Numbered from the stretch's first letter, positions 34,080-46,139 are shown. The stretch: DNA of 64,000 nt from Heliopora coerulea (GCA_030142905.1 JASJOG010000069.1:1-64000); one strand, 5' to 3'. The notes: generated by a model from the letters alone, not told the origin. A program made the numbers and translations.

Positions 34080-36011
34080 ATAACATCTTAATATCAGAAG
34101 TTTAATTAAAAACATAGACTAGGTCAGGGTACACCTCCATGATCAACAATATGACATTCTTAGTTTAAATGAGACAATGCTTGATAATTCTGTATTAGAT
34201 CATGAAATTAATATAAATGAATATTGTGTCATAAGAAATGACCGAAACCGTAAAATCGGAAGGGGTAGCTATGTATTTCAAAAGCTCAATTAATTATAAA
34301 GAAAGACATGATTTACAGCAGAACGATCCTGAGACAATAACAGTTTAAGTTTCTAAACTTAAATCGAAATCTTTCCTTCTAAACTGTTGGTATACACTAC
34401 CAGACACCCCTCTTGAAGTTTTTAATGATTACGAGGAGTGTATTAAGAAAATAGATATTGAAAATAAAGAAATGATACTTACTGGAAACTTCAACTTTGA
34501 TTGGACTCATAATAATGGCAGCATAAAGCCACAAACAAATAGACATCGTGCTCTTGCTAATACATTTTAATTTGAGCAAGTAATTATTTAACGAGCCAAC
34601 TAGAATAACAGAAACCTCTGTGACTCTTATTGACTTAGCATTCACTAATAAACCAGAACTCATTATTAAGGCTGGAGTAGAGCATGTAGGAATAAGTAAC
34701 CATAGTCTTATCTTTATTCATAGACAAACATTTCTTCCTAGCAAAAAACCTAAAACTACAAACATTTGGCAATTTAAGTATTACAACATAAATGGTTTTA
34801 GAAATGATTTAAGTACAGTATTGCAAACGCAGTCCAATGAAACTGGCCCCAACAGCATTTGGAATGAGTGGAAGATAAAATTCTTATTGGTTACAGATAT
34901 GCATGCACCACAAATCATTCGAAAGGTTAAAAATGAGTATGTCCCTTGGATAACTAATACTATAAAGAGAAGAATATACCATGGAGATTATCTAAAGAAG
35001 GAAGCATTGAAAACAGCATCAAAACATATGTATGAAACTTATAAAAGAGCACGAAATGAATTGACTAACGTGGTCCGAAATACAAAAGCTGCATATTATA
35101 TGAATGAATGAATTAAATAGAAATGACGAGAGCCTAAAGGAAATGTGGAATACAATTAATAAATTAACAAACAAGAATTCTAAAACAACTAATATAACTG
35201 AAGTTTTGTATGATGGTCAAATATTAACTGAACTCTCTCTTATTGCTAATTCTTTCAATAACTATTTTAATGAGATCGGGCCAAGCTTAGCTGATGAACT
35301 CTCTATGCGATCAGCGTTATCGGAGTACTTTATTAAACCTAATAGCTCTAGATTCGAACTCACAAACGTGTCTGAATTTTAGGTCTTTAAAATGCTCTCC
35401 ACAATTAAAGCACCTACGGCAACAGGTCATGATAAGATATCGGCTAAACTCTTAAAGGATTCTGCTGATGCCACAGTTCCATCCTAGACATCACTATTTA
35501 ATAAGTCAATAATGTCAGGTATATTTCCAGATGACTTTAAAGTTGCAATTATTTCGCCCATACACAAATCTGGGGATAAAACAGAGTGTAATAACTTTAG
35601 ACAAATATCTGTTCTTTCGGTTGCTGCTAAGGTATTTGAAAAATGAATTTCAAACCAACGTCCTGTATATTTGGAAACCAATGGCACCCTTACTAAGCAA
35701 TAGGCTGGTTTTAGGAAGAATCATTCGACTCAAACGTCTCTCCTGAACATTACTAACAAATAGTTCCTGAACATTGATAGGAGATATTTAAATGGCGTTA
35801 TCTTTCTTAACCGAAAGAAACCATTTGACTTTGTGGACCACAATATTCTACTTAATAAGTTATACTGTTATGGAATTAGAGGACACAATCTTGATTGGTT
35901 TAAATCGTTTTTGACCAATCGAGCACAAATGTGCAAGATCGGCCAAACAATTTCCCAAAAGAATACTATTCTATGTGGTTTACTACCAGGTTCTAAACTG
36001 GGACCATTACT

Positions 36012-36053
<42 letters not shown>

Positions 36054-36778
36054 GATCTTCCAAATTGTTTATCGACATCTACAGCTAACATGTTTGCGAA
36101 TAATACATATATAATGCCAAGTAGGACGTCTGTAGATGAAATACAAGCTCATTTAAACACTGATCTAGATAATGCACATCGATGGGTGCTGGCTAATAAA
36201 CTGACTCTCAACAAAGAAAAATCTTAATACATGATTATTAGCTTAAGACAACGCCTATCAAACATAAACAACGATCCGACGATAAAAGTTCGAGAAACAA
36301 ATATTAAACGAGTAAAATATGGAAAAACAGGTGTTGCCGTTGATGAACAACTATTATGGAAAATCATGTTGAGAATATTGTTAGAAAAATTTCAAAAGAT
36401 ATTGAAGTGATTAGACAAATGAAAGCTTTCGTTACAAAAGCAACATTGATTACAGTTTATAAGGCCAAAATATTGCCGCCCTTTGACTACCGCAGTCTCG
36501 TCTGGGGTAATTGTAGTAACTATCTACTTGAAAAACTGCACAAAACGCAAAATAGAGGTGCAAGAATCATAACTGGTAGACCATATGAAACTCGTTCAAT
36601 TGACGTTTTAAGTGAACTAAACTGGCAACCGTTGAAAGACTGTTGGATAAATAACAAATCGATCTTTATGAATAAAATAAGGAATAATTTGCTCCCGGAA
36701 AGCATGACCAACATGTTTAATGTAAGCAATAATGTAAAGTATAACCTTCGTAGTAATGACGGAGATTATTTACTCTAA
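34080..36778 (+). pseudogene. LINE ORF2: APE endonuclease and reverse transcriptase, inactive
   Basis: The endonuclease begins near 34083 (HLNIRSLIKNID, DILSLNETMLD, VIRNDRNRKIGRGS) and ends with LIDLAFTNKPELI ... ISNHSLIF (34624-34713). RT follows: KAPTATGHDKISAKLLKDSA (35407), KKPFDFVDHNILLNKL (35817), LCGLLPGSKLGPLLF (35970). The catalytic YADD-like box reads FANNT (near 36092), so both metal-binding Asp are lost. The C-terminal part 36356-36778 (AFVTKATLITVYKAKILPPF, RGARIITGRPYETRS, LNWQPL) is intact. Several stops and frame changes are present. Confidence 0.75.
36013..36050. repeat. (TA)n microsatellite inside the RT
   Basis: About 19 TA units lie exactly where RT codons for the conserved FIIYIND segment should be; coding resumes as NDLPNCLS. 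The repeat grew from the natural TATATA-like codons. Confidence 0.85.
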
Positions 36779-37198
36779 AAAACACAGGTAAATTACATGA
36801 AAAAGAGTATTAATTACACAGGTCAAATGGTATGGAACATTTTACTAAAATCTGCGAAAGAGAAACAAATCTTCCTTGGGAGACTAAAGGCTATTTTCAA
36901 TTGCACAGTAGATTGTAAATCTTTGTAAATAGGTATGTAATATTTTATTTCATTTTTCCAAACTTAATAATATTCTCGTTAGTTATTTTCATTATCTTTA
37001 TTAAACGCATGTAATAATTTTTAATGTAGGTATAATGGTACATTTTTGTAAACGACCTCTTGGAAGTCAGTTGCCTAAGAACACTGAAAGGCTACTGTTT
37101 TTAAATAAGAGTAAATAAAAATAATAATAACAATAATAATAATGACAATAATAATAATAATAATAATAATACATAATACAAGTTAGTTTCGAGATAGG

Positions 37199-37905
37199 AG
37201 AGAGTGACATGAATGGCGAGAAGATATGCGGGTTTTGGAAGAATGCCTGGAGAAAGCTGAAAATCTTGCTGAAATCCAAAATGGAAAAAAAGCGAGTCTA
37301 TCAATATTAACAGAAGTTGCAAGGTGAGGTTTTCAGTGGTCAAGAAGAAAAAAGTAACCTGTGGTTAGATTGCAACCTCAATTCAAGAAAGAGGAATAAT
37401 AGAGATGTTAGAGCAAATGGTCTGGACCAGAGTTTGGACGGCTTTAAGGGGAGTAGAGGTGGAGTCTGAGATTTGCAGGTTGTGCGTAGATAAGAGAGAG
37501 ATAGTACATCACCTACTGGCTAGCTGCAAGGTCCTTGCTAGTAATGAGTACGTGAGAAGGCACAATAATGATTTGATGGTGTTTGCAGTGGAATGGGGAA
37601 AGGGGGCAAGGTTTGCTTGAAGAGAGTACAGTTTTGTACAAAACAGCATGGAAGAAGGGAACAGTCATCGCCAGGTAAGCCAGGTAAGAAGCTGGTATGG
37701 GACTTTGAGTATAAGATGAGAAAAACAGCAACAGCGAGAAGACCTGATCAAACGCTTGAAGATGCCGAAGAACGTATAATCTGGATAGTTGATATGGCCT
37801 GCCCTACAGAGGCGAACATCGCAGAGAAACGGAGAGAAAAATCGCAAAATACCAACAGTTAGCATTTGAAATTTGCGAAAGGCGTATAGGTTCATGGTTG
37901 AAATT
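37199..37905 (+). pseudogene. C-terminal fragment of a second non-LTR retrotransposon (R2/NeSL-like)
   Basis: Three frames together read CRLCVDKREIVHHLLASCKV (a CCHC-type finger), NEYVRRHNNDLMVFAVEW, then KLVWDFEYKMRKTATARRPD and IIWIVDMACP with EKRREK. A zinc knuckle followed by an RPD ... D-x-x-CP block is the restriction-like endonuclease tail of R2/NeSL-type elements, distinct from the APE-type LINE next to it. It is shifted near 37405 and 37600 and lies 27 bp past the tail of the previous LINE. Confidence 0.55.
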
Positions 37906-40900
37906 GTAACCTTGGTAATCGGATGTTTAGGCGGAGGAATGGAGAAATAGGAAGATTATGCCAGGAGTGGTGCAAGTAGAGTAGACTATAACAAAAGATA
38001 ACAAATGCTGGTATCTTTAGGTTCTGGCCCATAGACGTGGGCTCCATACAGTAACAATAATACATAACTGATATTTAAGATACATTTTTAAATGAATTAT
38101 AATGAAAATCTTTTTTCAAATATACTCAATCTTCCTGTCATATTGCGGTCAAATAATAAAAACTTTATAATTTTGTTCAAATCACAACGACAAGAAATGT
38201 GGCAGTGTGCCATCAATCTTTTCCCAAGTAGAAGTATACAGGAAATGTCCAGTTCAACCCAATATCGAGATTTCTGGAATAAACATATTTTCAGTACCCC
38301 CAAGCGATTCACCGTTTAGCCATCACATTAAGCAGAGATTCAGCATTGACATGCCTAGACTAATCATGTCGACAAAACACCACAATTAGAAAAGCCAACT
38401 AGTAGTGAACCAACCTGCATAAACTTTGCCCTCTTTATCGACGTCGGTTCACACTAGAGCTTTAATGTGTCGTCGTAGCCGTACGCCGTAAAACCTCAAT
38501 TATTTCAGTAGGCGCTGAACCACTCAACTCGTAAACCATCTCAGTATCAATGTATCTATCTATTGGTTACCGTGACACTTAATGCCGGTCTATTTTTTGA
38601 GTTGTCAGGCGTGCGTTACACATTCCGTCTAACTCCAGTGCGAACGTCCTGTTAGTGACTCCAAGTCATGAAACGGTGATTGGTTCGAGCGCTTGTATGT
38701 ATGTACCGAAATCGAAGATCGTGACAATTCTTAGACTGACTTGAAAGCTTTCACTCACAACACTAAATCGCACCGCCGCAGGAAACTGTTCAAGGTAAGG
38801 GAGCTTGGCCCAGCGCCGAAGGCGCGAGAACCCTCTGGGTTCTCGGTGGCCGGGGGCATGATTCCCCGGAAAATTTTGGATTTTCATATGCGCTTAAATG
38901 CGATTTCCTGCATTTTGAGGGCAGTTTTAACACAAAATATTCTGATGAAAAGCAACATAATTTTATTCAGTCTTCTACTTTTTTCGACAATATCCGACCA
39001 ATTTCCTGAAGCTGTTGTAGTTGAACTGGTGTACTTATAAAGCTTATGGACGAGACGTAGTACGTCTCCGCGCAAATCTACACGCACTAAACTTATCTTA
39101 GGGTAATCCTGGTTAAAATTTAGGCTGTCTCTATTTTCTAGTTCTTTCGTCTTATAGTTAGTATTATTGTAAAGAAAATACTTGACGGGAGGCGTTTACT
39201 TTTGTCTTTTGCCATGGAAAATATTGCAGAGATTTTAATTTGGAGGGTGACAGTCTCTAAAGATTGAAGAACCCGAGGAATTGTAGATCTCGAAATACGT
39301 TAGTGCAACAACTCTTTGTGATCTCTTTAACTAACGTTTAACGTATAACCAACGTTTATCACAATTTTCACAAGAATTAAGAATCGATGCTTACTAGTAA
39401 GCCACAAACCTCTTAACTCGCGTGCTCTGATATCGAATTTTTAGGTCTCAGCCCCCTCATCCTGAAAAATAGTGTGCACCAGCCCCCCTGGCCCCATGCT
39501 TCCTACGGCCTTGCTAAATTGACAGGCCACTGCTTAGAGGAAGGAAGTTCTCACAGTGGTTTTAAAATACTGAAAGAGCAATTTTTAAGACTGACCAAGA
39601 TAATCAATGTTTTTTAATTATTAGTTTTTTCTGGACATCAATTTCGTTTTTAGACCTTAAAACTTTTTTTTTCCTTTTAGGAATAAGTAACGATGACCCA
39701 ATGTTAACTTCTAATTGACGATAGCGTGATTAAACAAACTTCTAAACATTCCAGGCGAAATATATATATGACGTCCTGGTGTTTTTCGTTTAATAGGATC
39801 CACGTTGACGTACACTCTACGCTTCATGAAACATGGAGAGAATATCTTTGTATAAATGAAAAGTGGGGTAATAACCCTTAACAGTAAGAGCTAATATCGA
39901 ATGTGTTTAATTAAACTGGAGATTTTGTTTTCTTCGAGGGGAAACTAACACATCCTACCCTCAACGATATAAAGATGCTTTCCTTGATGACCTATCCAAC
40001 ATGTTTTAAAATTCATAATGGAAAGTTTAGCTGAATGTTGCCAATGCTGAAAGTATAGATTTTATTTTCGAATTTATTCTGTTAGAAAAAATAGGTGACT
40101 TAATTTTTGTTAAAACACGATTAAGTCGGTTTTCTTTGTTCTTCTGAGGGTTTTATCCTCCAAAGAAACCTCTCTAAACAAAAGAGCATTTGAAAAGTTG
40201 GCGGGGACTGTATATACAACACCTGACAACAATTAATCTAAGCAGGAACACAAACTGAAAACATGTTTTTTTCTTCTCAAAAGAAAAATAAATCGTGTCG
40301 CTTAACATTTCTGGAAGAAAACCTCCTTTAATCGTGTTTTAAGTATAGGATAAATACGTCGAACGTCAGCCTTAAGTCAGATACATTCCTCGGGGCCTTC
40401 AGCCCCTCAGGATGCATCCGGCTTAAACCTCCGTTCTCGGTATTTGTCCTATACTTAGATGATAAAAGAAAACACGTATTTGGTACACCTGCACAGTATT
40501 GTAACGACAGAGTCGAAATGATTGTATGAAACTGGTACCACGCAAAGAGGCAATTTTTTAAAATTCTTATACGAAACTGCAATGAGCCTAAAGCCAGACT
40601 ACTCCTAATACTGTGCACTGTATTCCGGGTTTTTGTCCCCAGTAACAACACATTTCTCGCTATTCCCCACTTCAAAGACCCAACATGTGAGATTCCACAT
40701 TTTCATGAAGAAAATTTTGTGTTAGTCAGAGTTCGCAATGGTCAGAACCTACCCCATTTTGTCTAGCACCCTGAATGAGTAAGACTGGTCCAAGATGGTT
40801 GTTCGGGCATGTTTCATCCAAACTACAAGATGGATTTAGGATAAAAAGAGCCTAAAGCTGAGAGTCTACCAAGTGTGCACAGAAGATGACGATATTTACT

Positions 40901-42264
40901 TCCGTTTTAAAAATTCCCTTTAAAAAGATATAATATGTGCCAGCAACAAGAACGAACGTTTTAAAAACAGGTAGAAACATGGAAGGATCGATCCGATCGT
41001 GAGTTTTGTAACTTTGATGAGGAAATAAATTCGATCCACTTATAAAAATGTTTTGATGTTGCTGCTACATTGCGGCTATAAGCCGAATGATAAACTAAAT
41101 CAATTGTTCACTGTCAACACAACTCTAATTGCACATGCAATTTCAACCATAAAGATCAACCAAAATTTGCTAGCAAAGGTATTCATATGTATTCATCGAA
41201 TGCAAATTTAAAGGCAATGGTATTTTTTAACCGCCATAAGGGGGCCAAATCGGTTGGGCCCTCCTGTGGATTTGCTTTTGCATGGATTGGTATTGAGAAT
41301 GACCTGAAGTCATACCTGACTGACTTCGTACCGATCACGTGTAACTAGTCCTCTTGGACATCATTTTCAGTCTTTTTCCAATTTTTGTCCTTCGTAAATC
41401 ATTCCGTTTATTTTTTCAGAATTTAAAAAAAAGGATTGCATGATGCACTAACATAACAGAACTGTATCACCTGTCCCTCTCCGAATTTAGACGCCGCGCA
41501 TTCAGACGGCAAGATCCGTTTCATTTAAACAAAGAGTGATCGGTTGAAGAGCCATTCATTGGAAATTTTCTTTGTGTTGCTTTTCATATTCTAAAAGGTA
41601 TTTGCCCGCTCTTGGGCTTTTTTCAATCTCAAGAATTGTCTCAAGAATTTGCATATACTGATTGTTTAAAGTTCTGATCGACTTGATTGAAGACTTTTAG
41701 ATCATTAGCCAGACGTCATTCGGCAAAGAGGATTTCTATGTTGGGTATTTGATTCCCTCTTTTTATGCTTAAGTAATCATCATGGCTATTCCAAAATATC
41801 CCAATACAAAATAACTGATCTTTGTTTAACGAATATGTTATTAAAGCTGTCACTGTGACCAGCTGCGTATTTATTAGTTAATTCAAAGCTTTATCTTTAC
41901 GCACTTTCGATAGGTTATATTTTGCTAAGAGACTTTTAGGAGATCATTAACATTAATTTCCAATACAAAAGAGAAGATGCAAGGGCCTGGAAGAATAGTG
42001 CTTTAAACATTTAAGAGCGCCTCCACTTCAAGATAAACTTAGTTTTTCTTTACCTAATTCATCCAATGTAAAACATCTCTTCTTTTGGCAATTCCATTCA
42101 CATTTAGCATGCATTTAGGAGCTTTTTATATAGGTAGGACGAGCTTTGTCAGCCGGACTGGCTCGTATCATGAAGGCCTTACAATGCAAAATTGGTTTAA
42201 AGGAAATGCTTTGAACCACGAAGAATTAGTAAATGTTGGTGAAGACTAATCGTCCAAGGTAGAT
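37906..42264. other. Intron 2 of IL-17-like copy B: no recognisable gene
   Basis: About 4.3 kb, AT-rich. A GC-rich patch at 38805-38880 (GGCGCGAGAACCC, GGTTCTCG, CCCCGGAAAATTTTGGA) looks like a hAT-type end. The 115-codon minus frame 40328-40675 has no domain pattern. Confidence 0.35.
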
Positions 42265-42387
42265 AGTCTTAAAAAAGACAGTGACTGACGTTTCGATGGC
42301 CTCAGCGGTGGTAATCTTTCGGGTAGAACTCAAAAGATGACCACCGCTGAGGCCGTCGAATAGGTCACTATAGTCTCTCTCAAGACT
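42265..42387. mobile_element. Head-to-head Penelope-type ends with hammerhead-like cores
   Basis: Arms 42265-42312 and 42340-42387 (48 bp each) are inverted copies. The minus strand of the left arm ends its helix with GAAACGTC (42294-42287), the hallmark of minimal hammerheads of Penelope-like elements. The right arm reads AGATGA, CCGCTGAGGC, GTC then GAATAGGTC, a decayed version. Confidence 0.5.
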
Positions 42388-43137
42388 CCATCACTCTGGA
42401 TAATTAACTTTCCTTAACTAGTAAGCTGGTTTAGTTTGGCGGTACAAACAGTCCAAAGTAAATTGTATTTTAAGGCAGAAAAACACTTCCGTGATACGAC
42501 TCAGTCCAACTCATAAAATCACTCCCAAAATATTCATTTGGAATCCATATCCCCTGCACATACAATTAGTTCTACTTCACCAAGTTGCAAAGGAAGTTGC
42601 ACAAAGGCCGTAATGAAACTGGTCTATTTCCCCTTTACTCTCATCAATTGGACATTCAAATTAGCAGGACTTTTTGTGTGTTCTTCGGGGCACATTAAAC
42701 CACTTACTTGAAACAAGTGCTATAGTGAGGTAGTCTTAAATCATATTTCTAGGTTTGGCTAAATAGTAAAATTAGTCATCAAAACTATCAGTTTAAGTCG
42801 TTTTATCCATAGCAGATAGATGACAATATTACATAATAGGCAAATCCAGAAATGCCTGTTCAACCAAAGTTCTTGCCCTTTTGTACTATTGGCAACAATC
42901 TGAAAGTTCACTATCTAGTGTACGTTCCACTAAAGCAAGTTTGTAAATGTATAATTCTGCAACTATACTACGGTATATCTATATTATACTTATATTAATT
43001 TAAGAAGGTCTAATAGCTTCTTTAAACTGTCAACACTCTTAATAGTGGAAGTGTCATAATTATGACTAGTATATACAATAACATACTTTATATAACACCA
43101 TGATTACCAAGGGAATGCAATGGTTTTCACAACTTAC
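42388..43137. other. Intron 2 of IL-17-like copy B, 5' part
   Basis: AT-rich DNA; nothing seen beyond the splice donor at 43137. Confidence 0.4.
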
Positions 43138-43280
43138 TTTGGTAATTTTTCAACCATGTACTTTTGGCGGGCAAAATGATCCCGAATATTTTCCTCAAAC
43201 GTTCGTCTCGGTCCAGCGATGGCTAATTCTAGTAATGTCGATACCATCAGTAACTTAACGTAAAAATACGCCAAGATGAC
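43138..43280 (-). CDS. IL-17-like secreted cytokine, copy B, exon 2 (signal peptide and propart)
   Basis: 143 nt, the same as in copy A, bounded by the acceptor TTTTCTTACAG|GTC and the donor AA|GTAAGT. It encodes VILAYFYVKLLMVSTLLELA, a hydrophobic signal segment, then GPRRTFEENI and RDHFARQKY. The open frame continues to 43463 but the strong acceptor and paralogue comparison place the exon start at 43280. Confidence 0.7.
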
Positions 43281-43884
43281 CTGTAAGAAAATATTCATTG
43301 TCAAATAAATCAAACACATTAACCTGTTTTTCGTACAACTTTTTCCAAAGGCTAATATACAAAAACCACGAGCGTCACTGGAGCGAAGCGAAGGTTGGTC
43401 TTCTGAAATATGTTTGGCAGTATGACTGTTAGGGTGCAAACCAGAAAATCCATAAGCTGCCAAGAGTTTCTTATACTATTTTAAACGGTTCCAATAATTT
43501 TTGATTTGCAAGATCCTTTTGACTATGTCGCTGTTGATGCGAATTTTAATTAACCCATTTCCTTGTGTTGTGTCTTGTTCTTTGTCTCTTCTTGATTTTT
43601 GATCAGCCAAGTCTTTATCTCTCTAAAACTAGGTACAAAATTTGCTCTTTTTTTAAAACTGTTTTTAATGGTCTTTTATAAGATAATTAAAAGGGGTCGA
43701 CCGGTTGAGTGAAAAATGTCACTATGTTGAGCATGGTAGCTTGAACGAACTGAAATTGTATGCTTGAGATATTTTAGATTTGAATGTTCATAAGATTAAA
43801 TGGTTAAACTGGACGGGGGACATTTTTCGTTATTCTTAAATTACTTTTTAATAATCGCAAAATGCTTAACAGCTACACTCTACC
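43281..43884 (-). other. Intron 1 of IL-17-like copy B
   Basis: About 600 bp between exon 1 and exon 2. The corresponding intron in copy A is about 310 bp (15827-16139). No other content seen. Confidence 0.5.
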
Positions 43885-43896
43885 TTTTGACCCATG
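43885..43896 (-). CDS. IL-17-like secreted cytokine, copy B, exon 1 (MGQK)
   Basis: ATG at 43896-43894 plus three codons, then the donor GTAGAG. Position, length and phase equal those of copy A. Confidence 0.58.
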
Positions 43897-44345
43897 GATG
43901 ATGTATCTTCTTTGCCGTTGGTATGTCGCTTACTGTTATAAAATACTCAAGGATATCTCCGTTGCGTATCTATATACACATGCGATAACAAAGATCTTTG
44001 TCAAGCGAGACGGTATATTTTAATATTTAATTGTATTTTTTAGTCTTGAGCACCATTCCCGCCTTTAATTTTTCAATTTTGTTTTTCTGAATCAGAGTAA
44101 TTAGTGCCAACCATAAGCAGGAGTTACGTCATTCAGAGTAGGAAAACTGAATACTAAACAAAACTGGTAGGCTGATAAACTGCAAGCAATATTCTCATTG
44201 CCATAAGTAAAACTACTGGAAGTCGTAATCCACTCCAAAACGCTTGAGCAACAAAAACTAAACAAAAAAGAATACATGAAAAGAAGTTCCTGTAGGTGGA
44301 ACACATCCCCTTAATTTGCATTCCTGGCACTTGTCGGCATTGTCG
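43897..44345 (-). promoter_or_regulatory. Promoter and 5' flank of IL-17-like copy B
   Basis: TATATAGA at 43977-43970 is about 75 nt upstream of the ATG as in copy A, with CAACGGAGATA following. The distal block 44285-44340 has GACAAGTGCCAGGAATGCAA, with a full POU octamer ATGCAAAT, GGGGATGTGTTCC and CCTACAGGAAC. Compared with copy A the distal block is about 250 bp further away, so one copy gained or lost DNA. Confidence 0.55.
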
Positions 44346-44954
44346 GGCCTTAAAATTTGTATTCATGAGTACTTGCATGTAATAAACAAATCAGAATAGT
44401 GACTTTTTGTTGAACTACTGACTACCAGAATGTAACAACGAGAAATAGCCGTCTTGTCTCGTAGCAATTCCTTTGGTCGCGAGAGCCAAGTCAAAAGCCA
44501 ACCCTTCTGCGTGAGTACTGATCTAGTACATGCACTCAACGATTCAAATGAAGAACACATCTTTCCAATCTAGTCGAAGGAAATACTTAAAGAGTAAATG
44601 AGGAGGTAAAAGCTACTTCTCATTCTTTAGGGTTTATTTTTGACAGTAAACTCTCTCTTCCACTGTCCTAGGATTGTATTTGATCCAAATATGAATATAA
44701 ACAAACTTTATCATTGCTTTATTATTTGCAGTTGACAAAAGAAGCATTAATTACAGTATAGAAAACATTCAATCATGTTAACAATGAATATTCATTTAAC
44801 TGAGTCATTGGTAACTCTACCTCCCAATAGCCCGGTTTATCGTTTAAAGCGATTGAGTTCAGCAATTCTACAGTTGCAAACGCAATTAGCCATTTTACCT
44901 GCCAATTAAGATAACTTCTAAAATTAAAAAAAAAATTCTTGGCTTAGATAGGTA
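44346..44954. other. No recognisable gene
   Basis: Upstream flank of IL-17-like copy B. Confidence 0.35.
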
Positions 44955-45105
44955 GTCTTAAACCCCGTTCACTTTGTTAACATTTTGGGCACGGCACGGC
45001 TAAAATTTTGGTACGGGTGAAGGCTACTTTTGGGCTCACCACTGGTGATTTTAACCGTTTAAACGGCGCGTTAAACAAGTATGTTACAGGTTTAGATTTA
45101 CTCAG
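44955..45105. repeat. Partial MITE related to 30267-30453
   Basis: AAACCCCGTTCACTTTGTTA, then AACATTTTGGGCACGGCACG, matches the left end of the TATAA-flanked MITE. The right end is lost or rearranged (CCGTTTAAACGG). Confidence 0.55.
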
Positions 45106-45124
45106 CTTTCTCACAATCTGATGA

Positions 45125-45795
45125 GCGGATTACCCCAACTAGCCAGAAATCTAACTGACCACGGGTAGATCAAGGGATCCGAGAAAGGAAGGGCCTTAAA
45201 GGGTTTCCTGTGGAAGGTTTTAATGTACAGAACAAAAATACCTTCTGTGGCATTTTTTAAGCAAAACTAAGCAGCAGTTCTGTAACAATTCAAGTGAATA
45301 TCAAATGAAAACATCGATAGTAACCACGAAAGCTGTAGCCCTTTTACACTGTGCAAAATCACCCGGATCTCAATCGCGACAAGCATCGATCGCGATCAAC
45401 GTCTATCAAGCCGATGCTGATCAGGAGGCGGATTGCGAACGCCATCGAACTTCCTGGTGAGCGTATTACTCTGACTAGCCAAAAATCCAATATATCAGGG
45501 GCGGTTGAAGGAATCCTGGAAAGGAGGGGCCGGAAAGAGTGTCCTGCAGAAGGAATTTAATGTTCAGAAAACTTATCTTCTGCGGTAGCTTTTCAAGTAA
45601 AACTAAACAATAGCTCCATTACAATCAAGTGAATGTCAAATGAAAACATCGATATTAACCACCAGAGCTATAGCCCGTTTACACGGTGCAAAATCACTGG
45701 GATCTCAATCGTGACATGTCCATCGAATCGATGCTGATCAGGAGGCAGATTGCAAACGCCATCGATATTCATTGTGTAAACGGCTTGCGACTGAA
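45125..45795. repeat. Tandem duplication, two units of about 336 bp
   Basis: Unit 1 starts GCGGATTACCCCAACTAGCC (45125), unit 2 GCGTATTACTCTGACTAGCC (45461). Both continue through CCTTCTG/TCTTCTG, CAAATGAAAACATCGATA, TTTACAC-GTGCAAAATCAC and GATGCTGATCAGGAGGC. Identity is roughly 80% by eye. Unit 2 ends in GTGTAAACGG, the complement of the CCCGTTTACAC inside it, so a MITE with such ends may be part of the unit. Confidence 0.7.
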
Positions 45796-46139
45796 AACCT
45801 AAAACATCTACTGTCATGCATGTCATTTTATCGCCCAAATGATAAAGCTGCTGCTCCATCACACGGACTAATTTACTCTGCAGCGACCCTGAGTTTCAAG
45901 TGTACACTATTAGGCAAATTATTTAGAAAACTGGGGGCTCAGACTCCTTCGACCTCCCTCTAATGTCGCCCCTGTTGACGGGAGCCGTGAACTTAAAATT
46001 TATAGTCATTGCCAGACATTATTACCTATGAAATAATGTTACTGCAAAGACAGCATTTTCGTGAAGATTTTATCAAAACCTCAATTAGTAATGTAACCAA
46101 GGGTCAAACCCTGGTCAAGCTGTGATCGGAGTTTAGTAT

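Larger units (their letters stand above)
32150..37172 (+). mobile_element. Near full-length CR1/L2-like LINE, inactive
   Basis: About 5 kb: ORF1 with an SGNH-esterase-like domain, ORF2 with endonuclease and reverse transcriptase, a 3' UTR, and a tail of AAT/ACAATAAT units (37117-37172). The order ORF1-esterase, APE endonuclease, RT is that of the CR1/L2 groups. It carries a nested MITE, a TA microsatellite inside RT codons and many stops. It sits in intron 2 of IL-17-like copy B, on the opposite strand to the gene. Confidence 0.75.

Noticed and set aside
40328..40675. 115-codon minus frame as an exon in the copy B intron
   Set aside because: No similarity to any family I know and no matching splice sites.
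43281..43463. N-terminal extension of the copy B exon 2 open frame to an upstream ATG
   Set aside because: A strong TTTTCTTACAG acceptor at 43281-43282 and the equal 143-nt exon in copy A show this part is intron.
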